Shown here in pieces: positions 45,480 to 52,568 of a DNA stretch of 64,000 nt. The translations under genes and the position numbers were made by a program. The first letter of the stretch is position 1. Each line of letters starts with the position of its first letter. This DNA comes from JACPPO01 sp965262505 (GTDB taxonomy: Bacteria; Acidobacteriota; Vicinamibacteria; Vicinamibacterales; UBA2999), in the NCBI GenBank assembly GCA_965262505.1, contig CBDHFM010000030.1:1488001-1552000 (forward strand), written 5' to 3'. The notes under the pieces were generated by a model. That model had not been told where the DNA came from, searched no databases, and was given only the letters and a program-made list of their open reading frames with translations.

Positions 45480-46439
45480 ATGTCCGGTTCGACCACGCTC
45501 GGCGGCGGCGAGAGGGTCCAAAAGCTCCGTCGATCGCTCCCTGACCCAGAGACGATTCGCGAGGCAGTCGGACAGGCCAGCGGGCGCGTGTTCAATGTGT
45601 CCGCGCGTTGCGCGGCGGTCGAGAAGCTCCGGGAGTCGCTCAAGGAACACGAGACCCTTCGCAAGCAGGTCGAGCAGACTAGCGTGAAACTGTTCGAACA
45701 GCGGCAGCGGGTTGTCGACGAGGTGATCGAGCCGGTCGAGGAGTACGTGAACGGATTGGCGAATACGCCCAAGGAGTTCGACAAGTCGGTTCGCGCGTTT
45801 CGCATCGAGATCGATCGGTTCGATGGCACCGTGCAGCGCCTCAAGACGGAAGCCGCCAAGTCCGAGAAGATTGGGAGTGGCGTTGGCTTGGCCGGGGCGA
45901 CGGCCGGGATAGGCTTGGCTGCCCTCGGTCCGTCCGCTGCCTTGGCGGTGGCAACGACATTCGGTACGGCGTCGACGGGAACGGCCATCTCCGCCTTATC
46001 CGGTGCCGCGGCCGCGCATGCCGCCCTCGCTTGGCTCGGCGGAGGCGCACTCGCAGCCGGCGGCGGCGGCATGGCGGCCGGCAACGCGCTCCTGGCCTTG
46101 GCCGGTCCGGTGGGCTGGACTGTCGGCGGTCTCGCGCTCGTGGGCTCGGGCACTTATCTCCACTACCGCAACGGTGTCCTCGCGGAGAAAGCCGTACAGG
46201 AGCGTGTCCGGGTTGAAGGCGAGATTCGTTCGTTGCGGACGGCCCACCGGGAGATCGAGGGGCTCGGAGCAAGCACGCGGACGCACACGGAGGGCACGCT
46301 GGCTTCACTCGGCTGGCTCTGCGATTACGCGCCGTGCGACTATCGGCAGTTCAATCCGGGGCAAAAAGAACATCTCGCTGCCCTCATCAATCACATTCGC
46401 TCGCTCAGCGAACTGATCCGGAAGGAAGTCGCGTTGTGA
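45480..46439 (+). CDS. Cassette gene 1: coiled-coil and glycine-zipper protein
   Basis: 319 residues from MSGSTTLGGGERVQKLRRSL. Residues ~44-130 form a heptad-rich coiled coil ('EKLRESLKEHETLRKQVEQT', 'RVVDEVIEPVEEYVNGL'). Residues ~131-224 are almost entirely Gly/Ala/Leu ('VGLAGATAGIGLAALGPSAA', 'AWLGGGALAAGGGGMAAG'), a glycine zipper able to insert in membranes or pack as tight helices. A helical charged tail ends 'RSLSELIRKEVAL'. The glycine block is familiar from hypothetical proteins in many bacteria. The TGA overlaps the next gene's GTG (GTGA). Confidence 0.75.
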   Translation: MSGSTTLGGGERVQKLRRSLPDPETIREAVGQASGRVFNVSARCAAVEKLRESLKEHETLRKQVEQTSVKLFEQRQRVVDEVIEPVEEYVNGLANTPKEFDKSVRAFRIEIDRFDGTVQRLKTEAAKSEKIGSGVGLAGATAGIGLAALGPSAALAVATTFGTASTGTAISALSGAAAAHAALAWLGGGALAAGGGGMAAGNALLALAGPVGWTVGGLALVGSGTYLHYRNGVLAEKAVQERVRVEGEIRSLRTAHREIEGLGASTRTHTEGTLASLGWLCDYAPCDYRQFNPGQKEHLAALINHIRSLSELIRKEVAL

Positions 46440-47896
46440 AGCGGTCTCCTGCCGATCGGAGCGAGGCGCATGTCTCCGCGCAGGTCGCCGCCGCATGGGT
46501 CACCCTGGACGCCGCGCATCGAGCTGGCGAACTCGCTGCCGCGCTACGGGGTCAGGATCGGGCGTTTCTCGACGCGATGCGGGAATTGCACGTCGTCTGG
46601 GATTTCATGGGATCACCCGGGAACATCCTCGGCCGCACAGATACCAAGCACGGCGAGATCGCCGAGCAGGTCCACGTGGGGGTAAGCCGGGCGAGGGATG
46701 TGCTCTACGGCCGGGCTCCGGCGGCGACATTTGACGGGGTTCCGCGCACCGATCCGGTGGATTACCGGGTGGACGATGTGGACATTCAGTCCAAGTACTA
46801 CAACGGTCTGCGCAATACGCTGGATGGTGTTGCGTCCCATGCAGAGAAGTACCCGGACTTCGCCGGCGAGCACGGTCGTTACCACATTCCCCGTGACCAG
46901 CACCAGCGGTTGGAGGAGTTGCGTCAGACTGGCAGGATCAAGGGCGTGTCCGACCGGCGCGTCGCCGCGATCCAACGTCGAGCCGACGATCTTGAACGGA
47001 CGACGGGGCGCTCAGCCAACGACCTGATCGAGCCTGGCGACGCTAGTTATCGCGAAGTTCAACGGGGCCGGGTTCACGACACGCTTCAGGACCGTGAGGA
47101 CAGACTCGCTCGGGAAAACGAGAATCTGCGGCAGGCGGCGCGGGCCGAACACGGCCCATCCCTGGCCGGATTGGGCACCGCCGCCGCATTCGGCGCTACG
47201 GCTGGCGGCGGCGTCGGCTTGGCGCAGGCGATCTGGGTGAAGTGCCGCGAGGGCAGGAATCCTTTCCGGGGAGAATTCTCGATCCAGGACTGGCAAGACG
47301 TCGGCGTCGTGGCGGCGCAGGGTGCCGGCGGCGGCGCAGTCGCCGGAAGCACCGTTTATGTCCTGACCAACTCAACGGCGTTGGCGGCGCCGTTTGCCGG
47401 CTCACTGGTCAGCGCCCTGATGGGCGTCGGAGCGCTCTTGCGGGACTATCATGCTGGAACGATAGATGGCGATCAGTTCGTCGAGATGTCGCATATCGTC
47501 GCCATGGATGCCGCCGTCGTGGGACTCGCGGTCGGGGCCGGTCAGACGTTGGTGCCGGTCCCGATGCTCGGCGCTTTGCTCGGGAGCCTCACCGGGAAAC
47601 TCGTCGCGTCGGCTCTCAAGGACGGTCTCGGAGAGTCGGCAGCCGCATTGGCCGCAAGGCTTGCCGAGTACGAGCGTGACGCCATTGAGCAGCTCGACGA
47701 GGAGTGCCGTGCCCTCGTGCAACGGCTGGACGCTTGGTTCGGAAACCTGGAGCGCTTGGCTGAAACCGCCTTCGATCCGGAGACGAACACCGCACTTCGG
47801 CTGAAGGCCAGCATCCGAATTGCACGTACCCTCGGTGTACCCGAAGATCGCGTTCTTCGTACAACCAGCGATCTCGACGCGTTTATGCAGGAGTGA
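46436..47896 (+). CDS. Cassette gene 2: 486-residue protein with nuclease-like motif and hydrophobic blocks
   Basis: Starts at the GTG in the GTGA overlap (VKRSPADRSEAHVSAQ). Residues ~106-122 read 'DPVDYRVDDVDIQSKYY'. An Asp followed by Asp-x-Gln-x-Lys on a hydrophobic strand is the pattern of PD-(D/E)xK and Mrr-type (QxK) nucleases. 'GRYHIPRDQHQRLEELRQTG' follows. The second half holds Gly/Ala-rich hydrophobic segments at ~242-267, ~288-333 and ~353-392 and a charged C-terminal helix region. I recall a broad family of hypothetical proteins with the same order (Q-x-K-Y, 'Y-H-V-P', glycine-rich helices), but no function for it. Intact. Confidence 0.75.
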   Translation: MKRSPADRSEAHVSAQVAAAWVTLDAAHRAGELAAALRGQDRAFLDAMRELHVVWDFMGSPGNILGRTDTKHGEIAEQVHVGVSRARDVLYGRAPAATFDGVPRTDPVDYRVDDVDIQSKYYNGLRNTLDGVASHAEKYPDFAGEHGRYHIPRDQHQRLEELRQTGRIKGVSDRRVAAIQRRADDLERTTGRSANDLIEPGDASYREVQRGRVHDTLQDREDRLARENENLRQAARAEHGPSLAGLGTAAAFGATAGGGVGLAQAIWVKCREGRNPFRGEFSIQDWQDVGVVAAQGAGGGAVAGSTVYVLTNSTALAAPFAGSLVSALMGVGALLRDYHAGTIDGDQFVEMSHIVAMDAAVVGLAVGAGQTLVPVPMLGALLGSLTGKLVASALKDGLGESAAALAARLAEYERDAIEQLDEECRALVQRLDAWFGNLERLAETAFDPETNTALRLKASIRIARTLGVPEDRVLRTTSDLDAFMQE

Positions 47897-48282
47897 ACGT
47901 GGACCCGTTGCGCGATCCGCTCGACGGCCTGTCGCCGTCACTGTACGTTGCGACGTTGTCTGAACTCGCACACGTAGATGGACTTCATCCGGCCGAGCGA
48001 GACCTCCTCGACCAGTACGCCGCCCACTTCGGCGTGGATCTCGACAACCTCCCCGCAGTGCCCCGGGACCTGTCGGCGCTGCCGTGGGCCACGCGAGTGT
48101 TGGTCTACCGCGATGCGGTGACGCTGGCTCTGGTCGATGAGATGAGCACGGAAGAAGAGCGGTATCTCCGCGGTCTGGCGCAACGCATGGGGCTGCCGGC
48201 CAAGACAGTCGCAGCGGTCTTCACTTGGGTGGGTGACTACGAAGCACTCCTTGAGCGTCTGGACGCGCTGATCAGCGCATGA
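47893..48282 (+). CDS. Cassette gene 3: TerB-like helical protein
   Basis: 129 residues, GTG start inside a second GTGA overlap. Sequence 'VATLSELAHVDGLHPAERDL', 'LDQYAAHFGVDLDNL', 'TRVLVYRDAVTLALVDEMST', 'EEERYLRGLAQRMGLPAKTV'. The pattern 'A-x-x-D-G-x-x-x-x-E-x-x-x-L' repeated twice, once per half, is that of TerB/DjlA-type all-helical domains that bind metal and associate with membranes or stress systems. Last gene of the cassette; a hairpin region follows ~110 bases later. Confidence 0.65.
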   Translation: MNVDPLRDPLDGLSPSLYVATLSELAHVDGLHPAERDLLDQYAAHFGVDLDNLPAVPRDLSALPWATRVLVYRDAVTLALVDEMSTEEERYLRGLAQRMGLPAKTVAAVFTWVGDYEALLERLDALISA

Positions 48283-48391
48283 CAATTCCAGCCCAAGACC
48301 GATGGGAGCCGACCCCGGCGGGATGGCAGACATCGGTGCATCGGCAGCCTACCCTTCCTGGAAGAACGATTTAGAGGGGAGCGACCCGGCG

Positions 48392-48442
48392 CGGCCGGTG
48401 TGACGGCGGCACACCGGCCGGGGCCGAAAACCGCAGGTTTTT
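48392..48442 (+). terminator. Probable terminator region of the three-gene cassette
   Basis: A perfect 11-bp stem, cggccggtgtg (48392-48402) with cacaccggccg (48410-48420), loop acggcgg. It is followed by a smaller aaaacc-gca-ggtttt stem (48427-48441) and one more T. The second hairpin supplies the T-rich tail. It lies 110 bases after the third gene's stop. Confidence 0.45.
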
Positions 48443-48576
48443 CTGCTCGAGCCCGTGACGGTCGTTGATGCGGAGGAGCGACGCACGACGCGGTCGGTCC
48501 AGGCAGGCCCGCGATCCCGCCGCGCCGCCGCACAAAGCCGCCCACACCGCCACGGGGGGCACCGGACTGGCATCGG

Positions 48577-48718
48577 GGTGGACGAGGATCACGCCTGACT
48601 GATCGACGCCACGGTGGAGCGTCCGCCAGCCACGCCGGCCGCGGCCACCGTGTTTCGCAGCCGACCACGCACCTGCCCTGACGAGGGACAGACCCGTGCG
48701 GTCGAGCACGAGATGGGG
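48577..48718 (-). pseudogene. Diverged IS5-family transposase scrap
   Basis: The minus-strand frame 'MLDRTGLSLVRAGAWSAAKH', 'GGRGRRGWRTLHRGVDQSGV' matches the middle of the IS5 transposase ('LVLDSTGLSIVGEGEWAAAKHGG...') with several substitutions, including loss of Ser in DSTG. No ends are present. An older event than copies A-G. It abuts the element carrying the 48743-49834 transposase. Confidence 0.65.
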
Positions 48719-48742
48719 AGGCTGTCCGTCTCGAATTCGTTG

Positions 48743-49834
48743 TCAGGCCGCCACTGGGAGCTGAACCAAGCCCCGGCAATGAGAAACCCAACGGACATTG
48801 TTCAGTTCGGCACGGGCCACCATCTGGCCGCCGGCGAAGGTCGATGGCGTGTGGCCCTTCAACGACGCGTGGCTGCGTACCTCGTTGTAGTAGGCCTGGA
48901 AGTCGGCAAGTGTCCGTTCAAGATCACGGGCATTCCAAAACAGCACATGGTCGAGAAATTCTCGCCGCGTCGTGCCGATCAGGCGCTCCACGAATGGGTG
49001 TGACCGAGGCACATGAGGCACGGTCTTGATTTCGTCGATCTCTAGAATCCGCAGGTTCGCCGTCCAACGGTGCGCCTCGAACAACGGATCATGATCGGTG
49101 CTGAGATGGCGCGGGGCGCCCCGACCATGCATGGCGGCGTTGAACATGCGGCAAAGGTCGGCGCCATTGACTGGACCGCGGTGCACGCCGACGCCGACGA
49201 GGCGGCGCGTGCAGTGGTCCATGACCACGAGCACCCAGTAGCTCCGGAGCACGATGGACTCGCATCGAAAGAGGTCCACGCTCCACAGGCTGTCTGTCGT
49301 GTGTCCGATGAACGACACCCACGAGGGCCCGGTGCCGCCCGGGGTGGGGCGATAGTGTGTCGACAGCACGCGGTACACGACGTTCTTATCGATGTTGGCC
49401 CCGAACGTTCGCGAGATGATGCGCGCACTCCGTGGACAGCCGAACCGAGGAGTACGCGACGTGAGCTCGACGATGGCCTGGATGAGTGCCTCGCTCGGCC
49501 CCTTCGGTCCTGGTTTCTTCGGGCACTCGCTCGACGAGAACAGTCGGCGGTACTTGCGACGCACCAACGCCTGATGAAATGCCAGGAGCGTCGAGGGGCG
49601 TACGCCGATGCCGACCTTTCGGATTCGTCCTGGGCTGAGGAAGAGTGACCCGAATCCGAACAGCAGCCGATCACTCGCTGTCAGGCGTGGCGCCCGCTGG
49701 CGAGGACGGCGCAAGACGATCAGTTGCTGCTTGAGCAGAAGATTCTCCGCAATCACCGCGCGCACGCCACCGGGGCCACACAGTGTCGCGGTCATGACGG
49801 TCAGGTGAAGCAGGGTGAGCAGGAGGTCCTTCAT
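48743..49834 (-). CDS. Integrase-core transposase, third type
   Basis: 363 residues from MKDLLLTLLHLTVMTATLCG. The N-terminal 'ENLLLKQQLIVLRRPRQRAP' is shared in pattern with the two 1287-bp elements. Catalytic core: D in 'DSLWSVDLFRCESIVL', D in 'RHLSTDHDPLFEAHRW', E in 'SHPFVERLIGTTRREFLDHV'. Intact single ORF. Terminal repeats are not evident; flanks are the IS5 scrap on one side and IS630 remains on the other. Confidence 0.85.
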   Translation of the reverse strand: MKDLLLTLLHLTVMTATLCGPGGVRAVIAENLLLKQQLIVLRRPRQRAPRLTASDRLLFGFGSLFLSPGRIRKVGIGVRPSTLLAFHQALVRRKYRRLFSSSECPKKPGPKGPSEALIQAIVELTSRTPRFGCPRSARIISRTFGANIDKNVVYRVLSTHYRPTPGGTGPSWVSFIGHTTDSLWSVDLFRCESIVLRSYWVLVVMDHCTRRLVGVGVHRGPVNGADLCRMFNAAMHGRGAPRHLSTDHDPLFEAHRWTANLRILEIDEIKTVPHVPRSHPFVERLIGTTRREFLDHVLFWNARDLERTLADFQAYYNEVRSHASLKGHTPSTFAGGQMVARAELNNVRWVSHCRGLVQLPVAA

Positions 49835-49858
49835 GTGCGAGACAGCGTAGGCCAGACG

Positions 49859-50289
49859 TCAGGCGCCACGCAACGTTGCCTCAAGCCTGGATGCAGCGAG
49901 AGAATTGGGAATTCGAGACGCACAGGTACCGAGGAACGGCCAGCGCGTCTCGCTGCTGCGACAGCGTGCGGTGCGAACGAGGGCCTTGAGCTTCGCGAAG
50001 CAGAGCTCAAGGGGATTGAGGTCCGGGCTATAGGGTGGCAAGTACCAGAGGGTGGCCCCGGCGGGCCTGGAGGGCCCGCTGGATGCCGGCGACCTTGTGG
50101 GCCCCGAGGTTGTCGGCGATGACGATGTCGCCGGGCTGCAAGGTCGGCACCAGGATCTGTTCGATGTAGGCGCGGAAGCTCTCGCCATCGATCGCGCCGT
50201 CGAAGACACCCGGTGCGGTCAGCCCCGTGACCCGCAACGCGGCGAGCAACGTGCTGGTCTGCCAGCGCCCGCCGGGGGCGTGGTCGTGG
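49859..50289 (-). pseudogene. IS630-family transposase remnant, frameshifted and truncated
   Basis: Two minus-strand frames together give an IS630 DDE domain. The upstream part is 'RWQTSTLLAALRVTGLTAPG', 'FRAYIEQILVPTLQPGDIVI', 'ADNLGAHKVAGIQRAL' (second Asp in ADN). The downstream part is 'LWYLPPYSPDLNPLELCFAK' (catalytic Glu in NPLE). A frameshift lies near 50070. The N-terminal half is missing; IS5 copy E begins at 50290. Confidence 0.8.
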
Positions 50290-51371
50290 GGCGTTGTTGC
50301 ACGAATCCTCACTGGCCCGCACGATGCCAACCGACAGGATTCTCACCTGCCGATGCGATACGACACTGGTCGGCCGAGGGCGGTCATCCGATTGAGGATT
50401 TCGCAGCCGAGGACCACCTCACTCCCCTGCCCGGCTGGGTTCCGGGCGCGAAGGCCATCTCCGATGATGGATTTGTATCGGAAGAACGCATTCTCCACCC
50501 GGCCCTGACGATGGTACCCTGACGCCTTCTTCCAACGGCGCCGGCCGAGCGCCTTCACCAACGTGATCGTCCGATCCCGCGCGGGCGCCCGCGGGCCGTG
50601 CCCAGAGACGTTCGCCGTCCTGGCCGGTGGGATGACGACCGTCGCACCCCGCGCCCCCGCCGTTTCGTAGACGGCGACCGTGTCATAGGCGGCGTCAGCG
50701 GTGACGCGCACGAGAGGGCCCTCGACTGCGGTGAGCAGATCGAGGGCGGTGGTCGCATCATCATCCGTTGCCTCGGTCAGCGTGTGGACACGGATCACGC
50801 CGGACTGATCAACGCCAAGGTGGAGTTTCTTCCAGCCACGCCGGCCGCGGCCACCGTGTTTCGCGGCCGCCCACTCACCTGCCCCGACGATGGACAGCCC
50901 CGTGCTGTCGAGCACGAGATGGAGGCCCTCGCCGGGCGGGACCGGCCGCAGACGGCGCCTCAGATGCTGACTGCGCCGGGAGAGCGTTGTATAGTCGGGG
51001 GCGGAGAGGTCGAGGCGCATCATCCCGAACAGGGCGTGCAGGAACCCTTCGGCCTGGCGCAGCGGGAGATGGTAGAGGAGCCGCAGGGTCAGGGTGGTCT
51101 CGATGGCGAGATCCGAGTAGCGCCGCTGCCCACCCCGCCGGCCGCTCTGGCGGGGCGTCCAGGCAGCGACCGCTTCCGAGGACACCCACACCGTCACATC
51201 GCCGCGTCGAACGAGGGCCTGATTGTAGGCCGCCCAGTTCGCCACGCGATACTTCGTCTTGTACCTGGGATGGACCTTCGACTTCATCTCCGTAGTGTGG
51301 CTCCTGCGGAGGGTCCCGAGAAGTGCGGGCCACGCCGCCCCACCCGCAGCGGGTATTCATGCAACAACGCC
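50290..51371 (-). mobile_element. IS5-family (IS903-like) element, copy E, intact
   Basis: 1082 bp, the same ends as A-C. It joins the IS630 remnant (left) to the IS3 OrfA fragment (right). Flanks tggtcgtgg and ggtcgtcag share ggtcgt, but out of register, so this is not a clean target duplication. Confidence 0.9.
50343..51287 (-). CDS. IS5-family transposase, copy E
   Basis: 314 residues, MKSKVHPRYKTKYRVANWAA to 'TALGRPVSYRIGR'. It differs from copies B/C at about a dozen-plus positions (for example 'SIVGAGEWAAAK', 'LVKALGRRRWKKASGYHRQG'), so the copies did not all arrive in one burst. Catalytic segments intact. Confidence 0.93.
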   Translation of the reverse strand: MKSKVHPRYKTKYRVANWAAYNQALVRRGDVTVWVSSEAVAAWTPRQSGRRGGQRRYSDLAIETTLTLRLLYHLPLRQAEGFLHALFGMMRLDLSAPDYTTLSRRSQHLRRRLRPVPPGEGLHLVLDSTGLSIVGAGEWAAAKHGGRGRRGWKKLHLGVDQSGVIRVHTLTEATDDDATTALDLLTAVEGPLVRVTADAAYDTVAVYETAGARGATVVIPPARTANVSGHGPRAPARDRTITLVKALGRRRWKKASGYHRQGRVENAFFRYKSIIGDGLRARNPAGQGSEVVLGCEILNRMTALGRPVSYRIGR

Positions 51372-51581
51372 GGTCGTCAGCCCCGTCTTGCCCTTCGTCC
51401 GATCGGCACGTGCCTGCTTCACCCACTGCGCCAGGGCCGATGGCGTCAGATCCAACTCGCGCGCGACGGCGCCGACCGTCTTGCCCGCATCCAAGACCAG
51501 CCGAACGGCTCCGATCCTGAACTCCTCACTGAACTGTCGTCGCGCCCGTCTCCCTGCCTTCGTTGATCCCATTCTGGACAT
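51372..51581 (-). pseudogene. IS3-family OrfA fragment with terminal inverted repeat nearby
   Basis: N-terminal ~70 residues of an IS3/IS911-type OrfA: 'MGSTKAGRRARRQFSEEF', 'RIGAVRLVLDAGKTVGAVAR', 'ELDLTPSALAQWVKQAR', the helix-turn-helix that binds the element ends. It is truncated by IS5 copy E. The element end at 51603-51626 (gtccacgaaaccggatcaagctca) is the inverted counterpart of 39985-40008, where the matching OrfB tail lies. This is therefore half of an element split over 11.6 kb. Confidence 0.82.
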
Positions 51582-51626
51582 CGTATCCGCCTTTCGGAAC
51601 GTGTCCACGAAACCGGATCAAGCTCA

Positions 51627-51835
51627 TGCGTGAAGTCATCGTCACTGAGGTGGACGCTGCAGAAATTATTCTCAACGCCGTTGCTGCAGCCGAGCACCCC
51701 GGAGCTATTCCTGACGGTCAGCGTGCCCGACCAGACCTCGGTCTGCGCCTCGGCCTGCAGCGGCAGGGCCAGGAGCGCAGCCAGCACCACGAGGAACCCG
51801 GCCGCCGCGCGCGCCGCGAGGGGCCGGACGCGCAC
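51627..51835 (-). pseudogene. N-terminal fragment of a secreted protein
   Basis: Minus-strand frame from a GTG at 51835: a signal peptide (VRVRPLAARAAAGFLVVLAA...QAEAQ), then 'TEVWSGTLTVRNSSGVLGCS', 'NGVENNFCSVHLSDDDF'. The mature start resembles the N-terminal module of large secreted Ig-like/cadherin-like repeat proteins ('VWSATLTV...LSDDDF'). Cut by the IS3 end at 51626. About 68 residues remain. Confidence 0.55.
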
Positions 51836-52335
51836 ACGCCCCGGCGGACATGACGAATCCCTGTGCGTTCGGCTCTCGGCTCTTCGTTTCCTGCCGGCAC
51901 CGTCTACCCGATTCGTCCGCCCCGCGAGCGCGACATCGTCAGCCGCGCGGTCTGCGCTCCTTCGCCGCCGTGGCCCCGCATCCTGTGTCGAGTCTCCCGT
52001 GTCCACCCGGGCGGCCTGCGGTACAGCCCGGGCTGGATGGGGTGCGGCGTGCGTGAGCGCGGTCTCATGGCTGCCGGCGTCACCACCTGTGTCACACGGT
52101 CCGTGTGGTTGCATGCCGACCGATACTCCGTCCCTGTAAGAAAGAACCTGCTGTTCCCATGACCGCAGTGGCGGGATGTGGCGCGCCGCGTTCACACGGC
52201 GGCCGCCACGCGATGCGTCGCCTCGGCCGCGTGCCGTCTCCGGCGGGCGACCCTAACATTGGGGAGATTTGGCGGGTTTTTTGCCCGTTTCTCAGAAACT
52301 TACGGCACGGCAGACGAGGTCAGCGCCGGCGGCTG
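51836..52335. other. 500-bp stretch with no recognised gene
   Basis: High-GC sequence with several open frames on both strands, none with a credible protein pattern, start site or family motif. It separates the truncated secreted-protein gene from the LuxR fragment. A short 'gggttttttgccc' palindrome at ~52277 is too weak to call a terminator. Confidence 0.4.
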
Positions 52336-52560
52336 TCAGTCCCGGAACTCTGGCGCGCTGGCCAGCGACAGCACCAGGCGCACCAGGTCCGCCTGCCGCG
52401 ACAGACCGTGCTTGGCGAACATGTGCTTCACATGCGAGCGGATTGTGCTTTCCCGGCGGCCGGTCGCCAGGGCGATGTCGCGCACGGTTTTGCCGTCGGG
52501 GGAGGAAACGTACCCACGGGACTCGGCCTGCGGCTCGGTTGCGAGAGCGCCGGATAAGAC
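52336..52560 (-). pseudogene. LuxR-type helix-turn-helix C-terminal fragment
   Basis: The minus-strand frame reads 'GKTVRDIALATGRRESTIRS', 'HVKHMFAKHGLSRQADLVRL', 'VLSLASAPEFRD' to a TGA at 52336-52338. This is the last three helices of a GerE/LuxR HTH (recognition helix 'ESTIRSHVKHMFAKHG'). There is no start or sensor domain; upstream the frame merges with GC-rich sequence ahead of the LRR gene's 3' end. Confidence 0.6.
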
Positions 52561-52568
52561 ACCGACCC

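Noticed and set aside
24628..51380. Target-site duplications around the full-length IS5 copies.
   Set aside because: I compared 3-9 bp on both sides of copies A, B, C and E and found none in register; copy E shares ggtcgt only out of register.
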